Made by a program: the position numbers and the translations under genes. Shown here in pieces: positions 18,122 to 28,274 of a stretch of DNA of 64,000 bases (positions are counted from its first letter, which is position 1; each line of letters starts with the position of its first letter). The notes under the pieces were generated by a model that worked only from the letters and a program-made list of their open reading frames with translations, did not search any database and had not been told where the DNA came from. This stretch comes from an uncultured Clostridia bacterium (GTDB taxonomy: Bacteria; Bacillota; Clostridia; Lachnospirales; CAG-274): the NCBI GenBank assembly GCA_944384195.1, contig CALWSK010000002.1, positions 310,001 through 374,000 of the forward strand, written 5' to 3'.

Positions 18122-18985
18122 ATGCAATATATTCAAAAAGATGAAAAAATTATAATGACAAATTATGATAGTTTTGATATAGAAGAAATTTTAGAATGTG
18201 GACAATGTTTTAGATTTGAAAAATTGGAAGAAAAACATTATAAAATAATTGCACATAAAAGAATTTTATATATAAAACAATATGAAAACAATATAGAATT
18301 TTATCCTTGTAATTTGGAAGATTTTGAAAATATTTGGATTAATTATTTTGATTTAAATACAGATTATTCTTATATAAAAGAAAAAATATGCACAGATGAA
18401 ATAATAGAAAAAGCTATAAATTATGCTGAGGGTATAAGAATTTTAAATCAAGAACCTTTTGAATGTCTTATATCATTTATAATATCTCAAAATAATAGGA
18501 TACCTATGATAAAGCAAGTTATAAAAAATATATCTGAAAAATATGGAGAAAAAAATGGAGAAGATTATTTTTTCCCAGATATAGATAATCTAAAAAAAGC
18601 TACTATGGAAGAACTTAGGCTTTGTAAAACAGGATTTAGAGATAAATATATAATAGATGCTATAGAAAATATAGAAAGCGGAAAATTAGATTTAACAAAA
18701 CTTTATGATTTAAGCGCTAATAAAGCCAAAGAAGAACTTTTAAAAATAAAAGGCGTAGGGACTAAGGTGGCAGATTGTGTGTTATTATTTTCTTTAGGTA
18801 AAAAAGATATGTTTCCTACTGATGTTTGGATAAAGAGAGTTATGGAATATTTTTATTTTGATGAAAAAGAAACTTCTATAAAGGAAATTCATAATTTTGC
18901 AAAAGAAAAATGGGGAGATTTTGCCGGATATGCCCAACAATATCTATTTTATTATGCTAGAAATGAAAAAATAGGTACTAAATAA
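18122..18985 (+). CDS. ogg: 8-oxoguanine DNA glycosylase (Ogg type)
   Basis: A 287-residue HhH-GPD glycosylase/AP-lyase. The N-terminal beta domain has the QCFRFEKLEEK motif of Ogg1-like enzymes. The helix-hairpin-helix LLKIKGVGTKVADCVLLFSLG carries the catalytic Lys (GVGTKVADC), and the conserved Asp follows in MFPTDVWIKRVM. It removes oxidised guanine from DNA. Ribosome site AGGAGATGAAAAA precedes ATG 18122. Confidence 0.92.
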   Translation: MQYIQKDEKIIMTNYDSFDIEEILECGQCFRFEKLEEKHYKIIAHKRILYIKQYENNIEFYPCNLEDFENIWINYFDLNTDYSYIKEKICTDEIIEKAINYAEGIRILNQEPFECLISFIISQNNRIPMIKQVIKNISEKYGEKNGEDYFFPDIDNLKKATMEELRLCKTGFRDKYIIDAIENIESGKLDLTKLYDLSANKAKEELLKIKGVGTKVADCVLLFSLGKKDMFPTDVWIKRVMEYFYFDEKETSIKEIHNFAKEKWGDFAGYAQQYLFYYARNEKIGTK

Positions 18986-19070
18986 TAAGAAAATATTTAA
19001 AAACAAGAGAAAATAAAAGAATTAAAGAGATATTATATAAATAATAGGAAAATTTAACCTAAAATAAAGT

Positions 19071-19099
19071 TTGCATAAATTTATATATTAAATTACTAT
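19071..19099 (+). promoter_or_regulatory. Promoter of groES-groEL
   Basis: TTGCAT (19071-19076), 17-bp spacer, TACTAT (19094-19099), with CIRCE starting 13 bp downstream. Confidence 0.65.
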
Positions 19100-19111
19100 A
19101 TCAATATAACC

Positions 19112-19138
19112 TTAGCACTCAAAGACAAAGAGTGCTAA
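19112..19138 (+). promoter_or_regulatory. CIRCE operator (HrcA binding site)
   Basis: TTAGCACTC-N9-GAGTGCTAA, an exact match to the CIRCE consensus. HrcA binds it and represses groESL until heat shock. It sits just after the promoter. hrcA is not in the window. Confidence 0.97.
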
Positions 19139-19226
19139 TAAATGACAAACATACTTACATAATTTTATCATAAAGTATGTCTTATAAAAATATATATTTA
19201 TAGATATATAATTGGAGGTAGTAAAA

Positions 19227-19514
19227 ATGAACTTAAAACCATTATCCGATAGAGTTGTTGTTAAACATTTAGAAGCAGAAGAAAAAACTAAAGGTGGAAT
19301 TATCTTAACTGCAGGTGCTAAAGAGAAACCTCAAGAAGCAGAGGTTATAGCTGTTGGCCCTGGAGCTACAGTAGATGGAAAACTTGTTCCTATGCAAGTT
19401 AAAGTAGGAGATAAAGTTATATATTCTAAATATGCTGGTACAGAAGTTAAGCTAGAAGGCGAAGAATACGTAGTAGTAAAAGAAAGTGATATATTAGCTA
19501 TAGTTGAACAATAG
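19227..19514 (+). CDS. groES: Co-chaperonin GroES
   Basis: A 95-residue protein with the standard GroES sequence: [21 protein letters not shown] at the start, the mobile loop ([18 protein letters not shown]) and the roof/C-terminal [19 protein letters not shown]. It caps GroEL in the ATP-driven folding cycle. TTGGAGGTAGTAAAA precedes the ATG at 19227. Its TAG stop shows that TAG is a normal stop here. The CIRCE element upstream gives HrcA control; groEL follows after 13 bp. Confidence 0.98.
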   Translation: MNLKPLSDRVVVKHLEAEEKTKGGIILTAGAKEKPQEAEVIAVGPGATVDGKLVPMQVKVGDKVIYSKYAGTEVKLEGEEYVVVKESDILAIVEQ

Positions 19515-19521
19515 GAGGTAA

Positions 19522-21147
<1,626 letters not shown>

Positions 21148-21155
21148 TATTGGAA

Positions 21156-21188
21156 AAATAAGATGTGGTTAATCCACATCTTATTTTT
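21156..21188 (+). terminator. Terminator of groES-groEL
   Basis: Thirteen-bp perfect stem (AAATAAGATGTGG / CCACATCTTATTT), 5-nt loop, then TTTA. Confidence 0.9.
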
Positions 21189-21199
21189 TATTACTTTAA

Positions 21200-21352
21200 A
21201 AGTTACCAATAGTATTAAAAAATATAAATTTAACAAATAATGTATTTGAAGATGTAGACTTTAGAGATACAATATTATATAATAAAAATATTGAAGATTT
21301 TAAATTTAAAAAAGAACAAGTTTTAAATTTTACTAAAGAACAATCAAAATAG
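21200..21352 (+). pseudogene. Possible C-terminal gene remnant
   Basis: Fifty open codons from just after a TAA to a TAG at 21350, with no plausible start codon or ribosome site. The reading (NNVFEDVDFRDTILYNKN) loosely looks like the end of a pentapeptide-repeat or similar protein. The following 140 bp is purine-rich with scattered stops, like decayed coding DNA. It could equally be random AT-rich sequence. Confidence 0.2.
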
Positions 21353-21495
21353 ATAGAGATATCCTAAAATATTAAAATTTAAATAGGATTAGGCATATTG
21401 GAGAAATATTTTAGAAAAAAGTAAGAGTAATAGGAGAGGTAAAAAAGTAAAGAAGAAGTTTATAAAACGATTAAACATAAATGAAAGAGTATAAA
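21353..21495. other. Gap without a gene before rqcH
   Basis: Purine-rich, AT-rich sequence between the groEL tail region and the rqcH terminator. No start with a ribosome site, no RNA gene and no promoter with both elements was seen. Confidence 0.4.
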
Positions 21496-21530
21496 AAACC
21501 ATAATAAATAATTTTGTTTTATTATGGTTT
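21496..21530 (-). terminator. Terminator of rqcH
   Basis: Thirteen-bp stem (AAACCATAATAAA / TTTATTATGGTTT), 9-nt loop, followed on the minus strand by TTT. It sits 31 bp after the rqcH stop. Confidence 0.8.
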
Positions 21531-21561
21531 TAATATGATATTATGATTAATATTAACAATA

Positions 21562-23328
21562 TTAGTTTATTTTAGTAAGAGAAGTTATAATTTCTTCGTT
21601 TGGTGTTACATAGGCTGTTTTGTTTGTCTCATATATAACCATTCCAGGTTTTGCTCCATTTGGTTTTTTAACAAATTTTTTAGGGGTGTAATCTACAGGT
21701 ACAAGGCTAGAGTTTGACGCCTTACTATAAAATGCGGCTAGATGAGCAGCTTCATTTAATGTAGTATCTGGTATTTCTTTTCCATTAGCAACAACTATAA
21801 CATGCGAACCAGCTATATCTTTAGTATGAAACCACATATCTAAAGATTTTGCAAAGCGTAATGTAAGCTCATCATTTTGAGTATTGTTTTTTCCTACATA
21901 TATATCAAATCCATCAGATGATATAAAGTGCATAGGTTTTGCTTTTTTTTGATTTTTTTGCCTATTATCTTTATTTGATTTTTGTCTTTTTACAAAGCCT
22001 TGTTCTGCAAGTTCTGCTCTGATTTCTTTTATGTCATATTCATCTAAACAAGTATTTACAGAATTTAGGACACTTTCTAGATATACTAGTTCTTCATCAT
22101 TTTGTCTTATTTGTTCTTGCATTGCTATAAATGTACGTTTTTCTTTATTATATTTTTTAAAATATTTTTGTGCATTCTCTGAAGGAGTAAGGTTTTCGTC
22201 TAATTTTATTTTTATTTCTTCATAATTTTCGGAATAAAAATTATTTAGTATAATTTCTTTCATCCCTTTTTTTATTGCATATATATTAGCAGTAAGTAAT
22301 TCACCATAAAGTTTTAATTTATCTCTATTTTCTATATCTTTAAGTGTTTTTTCTTGTATTTGTTTTTTCTTTATGCATCTTTCTATATTTTGGCTAATTA
22401 ATTTTTTTAAATCTTGCGATTTTTGATTTAAGCGATAAGTTAAATCTTTAGTTTTATAAAAGTATTCTAAGAGACTGGATATAGAATCAAATTCTACTTT
22501 TTCAAAACTTTTAAATAGTTTAAAATCAAAAGGAGTAAAGTCTATTAGTTTTTTGTTTTCATCTAAAATAATAGAATAAGAAAATTTATTTTGTTTTACA
22601 TAATCTAAAATTTCAGATATTACATTATATAGATTTTTTATTTGCGTAGTATTTAGACAAGAGCATTCTAAAGAACAATCAAGATTTGCTCTTAAACAAA
22701 TTTCACTAGCAAGTAAAGGACTAATACCATTATAACTTTTATATATAAAAGGTTGTATTTGCATTTTTGCATTTATTATTTTATCTTTAAAATTTTGAAA
22801 ATTAATATTAAATATATTTTCTTTATCATTAGATGGAGGTAAAACATATTGTTTTGAAGGCAATACTTCTCTTACAGAACTTTTGTCAAAAGATATATGT
22901 TTTATACTTTCTAATATTTTACCGTTTTCATCTATTAGTATTATATTACTATGTTTTCCCATAATTTCAAGGATTAATATTTTTTCTGAATAATCTCCAA
23001 GCTCATTTATAGACTCTATATGAATATTTACTATTCTTTCAAAATTAGGTTGTGTTATGTCTATTATTTTTCCACTAGATAAATGTTTTCTAAGAACCAT
23101 ACAAAAAAGTGGGGCATTAATAGGATTATCCTTTTGTATATTTGTAAAATGTATTCTTGGGCTAGAAGCATTAGCCGTAAGCATAAGTTTATATAAATTT
23201 TTATTACTTCTTATATTTAAAACTATCTCATCTTTTTCTGGCTGATATATTTTATCTATTCTACCTCCTAGGACAGTGTTTTTTAGCTCGCTAATTATAG
23301 AAGCTATAGAAAAGCCATCTAAAGCCAT
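21562..23328 (-). CDS. rqcH: Ribosome quality control protein RqcH (NFACT / fibronectin-binding A-like)
   Basis: A 588-residue protein with the NFACT-N domain (MALDGFSIASIISELKNTVLGGRIDKIYQP), a long middle region with helix-hairpin-helix and coiled coil (about 290-430), and the C-terminal NFACT-R domain (HFISSDGFDIYVGKNNTQND..., FHTKDIAGSHVIV). RqcH binds stalled 50S subunits and adds alanine tails to the stuck nascent chain; older annotations call it fibronectin-binding protein. AAAGGAGGGATTTT precedes the ATG at 23328. It stands alone. Confidence 0.93.
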   Translation of the reverse strand: MALDGFSIASIISELKNTVLGGRIDKIYQPEKDEIVLNIRSNKNLYKLMLTANASSPRIHFTNIQKDNPINAPLFCMVLRKHLSSGKIIDITQPNFERIVNIHIESINELGDYSEKILILEIMGKHSNIILIDENGKILESIKHISFDKSSVREVLPSKQYVLPPSNDKENIFNINFQNFKDKIINAKMQIQPFIYKSYNGISPLLASEICLRANLDCSLECSCLNTTQIKNLYNVISEILDYVKQNKFSYSIILDENKKLIDFTPFDFKLFKSFEKVEFDSISSLLEYFYKTKDLTYRLNQKSQDLKKLISQNIERCIKKKQIQEKTLKDIENRDKLKLYGELLTANIYAIKKGMKEIILNNFYSENYEEIKIKLDENLTPSENAQKYFKKYNKEKRTFIAMQEQIRQNDEELVYLESVLNSVNTCLDEYDIKEIRAELAEQGFVKRQKSNKDNRQKNQKKAKPMHFISSDGFDIYVGKNNTQNDELTLRFAKSLDMWFHTKDIAGSHVIVVANGKEIPDTTLNEAAHLAAFYSKASNSSLVPVDYTPKKFVKKPNGAKPGMVIYETNKTAYVTPNEEIITSLTKIN

Positions 23329-23447
23329 AAAATCCCTCCTTTTTAATATTTAATATTATAACCTTAAAACATAAAAATTTCAACTAGTAACACAAGCTAA
23401 TAGGTTTTCATAATATAAAATATCTAGTATAGAAAGGAGGAGATAAT

Positions 23448-23696
23448 TTGGATTGGAAAAGTAGATTTAAAAATCCGGTATTTTGGATAAATAATGGACT
23501 TGCTATAGTAGTTCCTATAATGGCATATTATAATTTACAAAAAGAAGATTTTACAACTTGGATTAGTATATATGATGTTATAAAAAATTCTATTAAAAAT
23601 CCATATGTTGTTTTAATGGTTATAGTATCTTTATGGAATAATATAACAAATCCCACTGTTTGTATAGGAAAAATAAGGGAGGACGAGAATGTCTAG
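23448..23696 (+). CDS. Phage holin (phi LC3 family-like)
   Basis: An 82-residue protein: short N-terminal region (DWKSRFKNPVFWIN), a hydrophobic segment (GLAIVVPIMAYY), a polar loop and a second hydrophobic segment (PYVVLMVIVSLW) followed by NNITNPT. This layout matches small phage holins of the phi LC3 type in Firmicutes. Start is TTG at 23448, 8 bp after AGGAGG. It overlaps the endolysin gene by 8 bp. No other phage gene is near. Confidence 0.8.
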   Translation: MDWKSRFKNPVFWINNGLAIVVPIMAYYNLQKEDFTTWISIYDVIKNSIKNPYVVLMVIVSLWNNITNPTVCIGKIREDENV

Positions 23697-24453
23697 AGAT
23701 ATAAAACTTTTGCATCCAGAATTACAAAAAATAATACCTAGATTTTTAGAAGATTGTAAAAAAAATGGCTTGATAGTAAAAATTACAGATACATTAAGAG
23801 ATGAGGCTACACAAAATGATTTATATGCACAAGGAAGAGAAGAAGAAGGAAATATAGTTACTTGGGTGAAATATCCTTTTAGTTCTCATAATTGGGGTAT
23901 AGCATTTGATTTTTGCAGAGATGATGGTAAGGGAGCTTTTAATGACTCTGATAACTTTTTTTATAAAGTTGGACAAATAGGTAAAAAGTATGGACTAGAA
24001 TGGGGAGGAGATTGGCGTCCTAATTCTGATAAACCACATTTAGAGTATCTTAAATATGGAGATGCAAAGAAATTATATAATAAATATAAAACATTGGATA
24101 ATTTTAAGAAAACTTGGGGGAAAGATAAATATATGTTTGTTGATAGAAAATTTAAGACAAGGGATAAGATAGAAACATTTAAGGTTATAAATGAAGAAGG
24201 AGAAAACTATATTAGTATTAGAGATATAGCAAATTTATTGAATTTAAAAGTAAGTTATGAAAATAATACAAAAATAACTATATTAGAAATGATTGAAAAT
24301 AAGATAGATTTATATTTAGATACTAAAGAAATAAAGATAAGTAGTATAAATTCTGATGGATATAATTTTGTAAAACTTAGAGAGCTTTGTGAAGCTTTGG
24401 GATATAATATTTATTTTGAAAATAATAAAATAAAAATAAAAAATAATAATTAA
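23689..24453 (+). CDS. Endolysin-like M15 peptidase with a C-terminal stalk-like domain
   Basis: A 254-residue protein. Residues 1 to about 130 are a zinc M15 (VanY/L-Ala-D-Glu peptidase, Ply500-like) domain: TLRDEATQNDLYAQGRE, SSHNWGIAFDF with the zinc ligands His and Asp, and WRPNSDKPHLEY with the catalytic Asp and the third ligand His. Residues about 165-252 look like a copper-amine-oxidase N-terminal-like repeat (YISIRDIANLLNLKVSYENN; FVKLRELCEALGYNIYFENN). No signal peptide, as expected for a holin-released phage lysin. Ribosome site GGGAGGACGAGA lies in the holin gene. Confidence 0.85.
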   Translation: MSRDIKLLHPELQKIIPRFLEDCKKNGLIVKITDTLRDEATQNDLYAQGREEEGNIVTWVKYPFSSHNWGIAFDFCRDDGKGAFNDSDNFFYKVGQIGKKYGLEWGGDWRPNSDKPHLEYLKYGDAKKLYNKYKTLDNFKKTWGKDKYMFVDRKFKTRDKIETFKVINEEGENYISIRDIANLLNLKVSYENNTKITILEMIENKIDLYLDTKEIKISSINSDGYNFVKLRELCEALGYNIYFENNKIKIKNNN

Positions 24454-24456
24454 TTA

Positions 24457-24494
24457 TATAAAAAGAGGATAGTTTTAACTATCTTCTTTTTTAT
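24457..24494 (+). terminator. Hairpin terminator, left copy of the pair flanking the CRISPR island
   Basis: Stem AAGAGGATAG / CTATCTTCTT with a loop and a run of T, directly after the endolysin gene. A 38-bp stretch (TATAAAAAGAGGATAGTTTT then A CTATCTTCTTTTTTAT) recurs at 32333-32370 with a single base difference. Confidence 0.8.
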
Positions 24495-24621
24495 GTATAT
24501 ATAATATCAATTTTATAATTAATAGTTATTAAATTTTAAATAAATTTTTATAATAAAATTAATACACATATCTTTAAATTATTAATTTTAAAAATATTTC
24601 AATACATAATATTTAAGTTAT
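24495..24621. other. AT-rich gap before the CRISPR-Cas operon
   Basis: No gene or clear regulatory element; almost entirely A and T. Confidence 0.4.
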
Positions 24622-24803
24622 ATAAATTACAAAATATAACAAAAAAATACTTGTTCGGTATATTTATTTATTATATAATAATCTTAAAGGAGATGATATA
24701 AATAAAACTTAAATAAATTACAAAATATAACAAAAAAATACTTGTTCGGTATATTTATTTATTATATAATAATCTTAAAGGAGATGATATAAATAAAACT
24801 TAA
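24622..24803 (+). repeat. Exact tandem duplication (2 x 91 bp) of the cas operon promoter and ribosome site
   Basis: Units 24622-24712 and 24713-24803 are identical by eye. Each holds TTGTTC, a 17-bp spacer and TATAAT (24651-24679 and 24742-24770), then AAAGGAGATGATATAAATAAAACTTAA. In the first unit the codons after the ribosome site read ATA AAA CTT AAA TAA; in the second the same frame continues into cas6. The operon therefore has two copies of the same promoter, the outer one giving a leader 91 nt longer. Confidence 0.9.
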
Positions 24804-24807
24804 AGTA

Positions 24808-25455
24808 ATGTATATAAAATATCCTAATATAAAAACAGAAAAAAGAAATTCTGCTAAAATAAGAGGATATTTTGGGAATAAATTTATAGATAGTATTAAA
24901 TTACATAATCATTTAGGGGATAAATTTTTATATTCTTATCCGGTTATACAATATAAAGTATTAAAAGATATACCTTTGATAGTGGGTATAGAAAATGGCA
25001 TACCAGTATTACATAATGCTATAATGAACACACAACAAATAGTCATAGGGAATTGTACATATAGTTGTGATGATATAGATATAAAGCTTGAAACAAGAGA
25101 ACTTGGGATTTCTAATAAGATGAATAAATATATATTTTTAAGTCCTTGGGTATGTTTAAATCAAGATAATTATAATAAATATAGAAAATTGAATGATAAA
25201 GATAAGAAAGCATTTTTAAATAAAATTTTAATAGGGAATATACTTTCTATGTGTAAGGGTTTAGGTATAAATATAGATAAAGAAATAGTGGTAGATACAA
25301 ATGTTAGAGAAGTTTCTTCTAATTTTAAAAATAATAAGATGATAAGTTTTTATGGTGAATTTTATACTAATTTTAATATACCCAATTATTTTGGGTTAGG
25401 TAAATCTGTATCAAGGGGTTTTGGTATGGTTAAACAGATAAGGGAGGTAGAATAA
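24808..25455 (+). CDS. cas6: CRISPR-associated endoribonuclease Cas6
   Basis: A 215-residue RAMP protein. The C-terminal glycine-rich loop YFGLGKSVSRGFGMVKQI and the N-terminal YPN...KIRGYFGNKF region match Cas6-type crRNA processing enzymes found with type III loci. It should cut the array transcript 8 nt upstream of each spacer. Start is uncertain: ATG 24808 lies 24 bp after the AAAGGAG site, too far, while the codon with proper spacing (24793) is ATA, giving IKLKV before the Met. An ancestral ATG mutated to ATA would explain this. It is followed directly by cas10. Confidence 0.85.
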   Translation: MYIKYPNIKTEKRNSAKIRGYFGNKFIDSIKLHNHLGDKFLYSYPVIQYKVLKDIPLIVGIENGIPVLHNAIMNTQQIVIGNCTYSCDDIDIKLETRELGISNKMNKYIFLSPWVCLNQDNYNKYRKLNDKDKKAFLNKILIGNILSMCKGLGINIDKEIVVDTNVREVSSNFKNNKMISFYGEFYTNFNIPNYFGLGKSVSRGFGMVKQIREVE

Positions 25456-27813
25456 GTGTATATTAAAGAAGTGGCTTTAGCAGGGCTTTTACACGATATA
25501 GGAAAATTTTATCAAAAAGCTAGAAATGCTCCTATAAATAATAAGGGACAACATCCTAAGGTATCTAAAGAATTTATAAAGACATATTTTGATTTTTTTA
25601 ATAGATATGTAGATGCTAATGTTTTAATGGAATTTGTAGCAAGGCATCACGAAGGTCAAAACTTTCCAGAAGAATTGTTAGCAGGAAAAGGGGAAGAGAG
25701 CCTTAAGAAATATACTTATATAGTAGCTATAGCAGATAACATATCTTCAAAAGAACGAGATGAAAATCAGTTAGGTAAAAAAGATTTTAGAGTAGCACCT
25801 TTAAATTGTATTTTTAATCGTGTTGATATATGCAATAAAGATGAGAAAAATATATTGTCATATTCTTCTGGAATATATAATACAAAGAATATTTTTCCTA
25901 AAGAAATAGATAAGAATACAAATTATGACAATGAACAATTAGTTAGAAATTTTACTGATAAAATAGATTTACTTGTTAATAATCCGCCTAAAAATTTTAA
26001 TCATCTTATGATTATATTAGATAATTTATTAAAAAAATATTTATGGTGTATACCTGCGTCTTCGCAAGATAAGGTGTCGGATATATCTTTATATGACCAT
26101 TTAAAGACAACTTCGGCAATAGCAAGTAGTTTATATTTATATCAAGAACATATAAATAAGATAAATAAAAATAATATAAATGATGAAAAAGATAAATATT
26201 TCTTGCTAGGATTTAATATTTCTAATATAGAAAATTATATAATAATGGCTTCTAATTGTAATAAAAAGGGAGTTAGTCGTCAGCTTAGAAGTCGTGTATT
26301 TTTTATTGATATGATTTGCGAGGCTATATCTAAAAGAATATTAGAGGAGTTTGACTTGCCTATACAAAATAGAATATTTTTAATAGGGAGTAAATGTTTT
26401 ATATTAGCACCTAAGATTGAAGAATATCTTATAAAGTTTAAAAATTTAATAAAAGAAATAAATATAGATTTATATAAAAAATATAAAGGTGATATATACA
26501 TAAGTTATGATTATATGATATTAAATAAAACACATTTTGAAAACTATGGAGAAGTTTTAGATGAATTAACTAAAAAATTAGAGCTAAATTCAAATAAGCC
26601 ATTTTTAGATATATTAACTAAAGATGAAAAATGGGATACAAGTAAATTTATACTATATAATAATTTAGAAGATAAAACATTATGTAATAATTGTGGTAAA
26701 AGAATTATAGATAAAAATAATAAATTATGTGAAGAATGTGATATGCAAATAAAAATAGGGGCTATGTTACCAAAGGCTAAATATGTTTTATTTAAAAAAG
26801 CTAGTGGATATAATCTATTTTTAGATGAGTGTATAAGTATTGTAGAAGAGATAAAAGATGAAGAGTTTGACTATATTATAAAAATGGATTATTTTAATGA
26901 AGATGATAATATAAGCTTACCTATAACTACAAAATATATAGCAAATTATATACCAGTAGATGAAAATAATAATACTTTAACATTTGAAGACATAGCAGAA
27001 AAAAGCAAAGGGAATAAAAAATTAGCTCTAATAAAAATAGATATAGATAATTTATCTTATATATTAAAATATGGGCTAAGAAAAGATGAAAAGAATATAA
27101 AAAGTGAAAAAGATTTTGATTCAATATCAAGGTTAGATACATTATCTAGAATGTTAGATATGTTTTTTACTGGATATATAAAAGATTTTATAAAAAATGA
27201 ATTTCCATATACATATTGTGTTTATTCTGGGGGGAATGAAATACTTCTTATAACACCATTTAGTGATGCAGTATCTTTAACGAGAAAAATTTATATATCT
27301 TTTAGTGATTATGTAGGGAAAAATAATGATTTTACATTATCTACAAGTATTGTAGCTTTTTCTCCAAAAACTCATATATCATTAGCTTTAGAAGAATGTA
27401 ACCAAAATTTGCAAAAGATAAAAAATAATAATGGAAATAGAGTTTATTTTATGGGGGAATATTTTTCTTATAATAATTTTGCCATTTTGTTTTTAAAAAT
27501 AGCAAAAACTATATTAAATGATATTGATAAAATAGATATAAATATTTTAAGGAGAGTTTCTAAATATAGTCAAATGTATAGAAATTTTTATGATAAAAAA
27601 GATATAATGGAGCTAATGTTTGCACCTTTATTTGATAGAGATATAAAAAGAAATTATAATGGCATAGAAAATACAGAATTTTATAAATATATAACAAAAA
27701 TAACAAATAATATAGCAGATTATAGAATTAAAAATAATGAGCTATATTATATAAAAAATGTTATAAAATATGTATTATTATTAACAAAGGAGGAAAGAAA
27801 AAATGGTATATGA
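25456..27813 (+). CDS. cas10: Type III-A CRISPR protein Cas10/Csm1 with altered cyclase motif
   Basis: A 785-residue Cas10. The HD nuclease motif is at the start (LAGLLHDIGKFYQKA) with a second ARHHEG element; a zinc ribbon LCNNCGK..LCEECD is near residues 409-430; the first palm Asp is in KIDIDNLS near residue 528. The cyclase motif, normally GGDD or GGDE, reads SGGNE (Gly592, Gly593, Asn594, Glu595), followed by the expected LTRKIY.. and STSIVAF strands. It therefore may keep single-strand DNA cleavage but lose cyclic-oligoadenylate synthesis. GTG start at 25456 after GGAGGTAGAATAA. It overlaps csm2 by 11 bp. Confidence 0.93.
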   Translation: MYIKEVALAGLLHDIGKFYQKARNAPINNKGQHPKVSKEFIKTYFDFFNRYVDANVLMEFVARHHEGQNFPEELLAGKGEESLKKYTYIVAIADNISSKERDENQLGKKDFRVAPLNCIFNRVDICNKDEKNILSYSSGIYNTKNIFPKEIDKNTNYDNEQLVRNFTDKIDLLVNNPPKNFNHLMIILDNLLKKYLWCIPASSQDKVSDISLYDHLKTTSAIASSLYLYQEHINKINKNNINDEKDKYFLLGFNISNIENYIIMASNCNKKGVSRQLRSRVFFIDMICEAISKRILEEFDLPIQNRIFLIGSKCFILAPKIEEYLIKFKNLIKEINIDLYKKYKGDIYISYDYMILNKTHFENYGEVLDELTKKLELNSNKPFLDILTKDEKWDTSKFILYNNLEDKTLCNNCGKRIIDKNNKLCEECDMQIKIGAMLPKAKYVLFKKASGYNLFLDECISIVEEIKDEEFDYIIKMDYFNEDDNISLPITTKYIANYIPVDENNNTLTFEDIAEKSKGNKKLALIKIDIDNLSYILKYGLRKDEKNIKSEKDFDSISRLDTLSRMLDMFFTGYIKDFIKNEFPYTYCVYSGGNEILLITPFSDAVSLTRKIYISFSDYVGKNNDFTLSTSIVAFSPKTHISLALEECNQNLQKIKNNNGNRVYFMGEYFSYNNFAILFLKIAKTILNDIDKIDINILRRVSKYSQMYRNFYDKKDIMELMFAPLFDRDIKRNYNGIENTEFYKYITKITNNIADYRIKNNELYYIKNVIKYVLLLTKEERKNGI

Positions 27814-28255
27814 TAATAAAAATTTTAATAAGAATAAAAACTATAATAGTAAATTAGAGCCTACTTTTCCAGAAGGATATTTAGAGGGAGGATATTTTGA
27901 AGATAAAGAAAAAAGAACTTTAAAAAGCGAATATATAGTAAAATATCCTATTCACATAGTAAAAAATCTTAAAGATGGCGACAAGAACAAAAGTAGCCAA
28001 CTTAGGAAGTATTATGACTTTGTAGTAAGGATAAAAGATACTTTAAAATATGATATAAAAACTTTTGATGAAGTTTATCCTGAAATAAATAAATTAGATT
28101 ATCATAGCACTTATGCAGAAAGTAGAAATAAGGTAACAAAGTATTTTGTAGACTTTATAAAAAAGAATTTACAAAACATACATACAAAAGAAGACTTTTT
28201 TGCTTTTGCTACACATTTTGAAGCGATTATAGCTTATTTACCAAAAGATAAATAA
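27803..28255 (+). CDS. csm2: Type III-A CRISPR small subunit Csm2
   Basis: A 150-residue, mostly helical protein. The C-terminal DFFAFATHFEAIIAYLPK and the central SQLRKYYDFVVRIKD are typical of Csm2, which lines the inner face of the Csm filament and contacts target RNA. The N-terminal 35 residues are polar and probably disordered. AAAGGAGGAAAGAAAAA precedes ATG 27803, inside the end of cas10. Confidence 0.88.
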   Translation: MVYDNKNFNKNKNYNSKLEPTFPEGYLEGGYFEDKEKRTLKSEYIVKYPIHIVKNLKDGDKNKSSQLRKYYDFVVRIKDTLKYDIKTFDEVYPEINKLDYHSTYAESRNKVTKYFVDFIKKNLQNIHTKEDFFAFATHFEAIIAYLPKDK

Positions 28256-28274
28256 TATTTAGGAGGATATAAAA

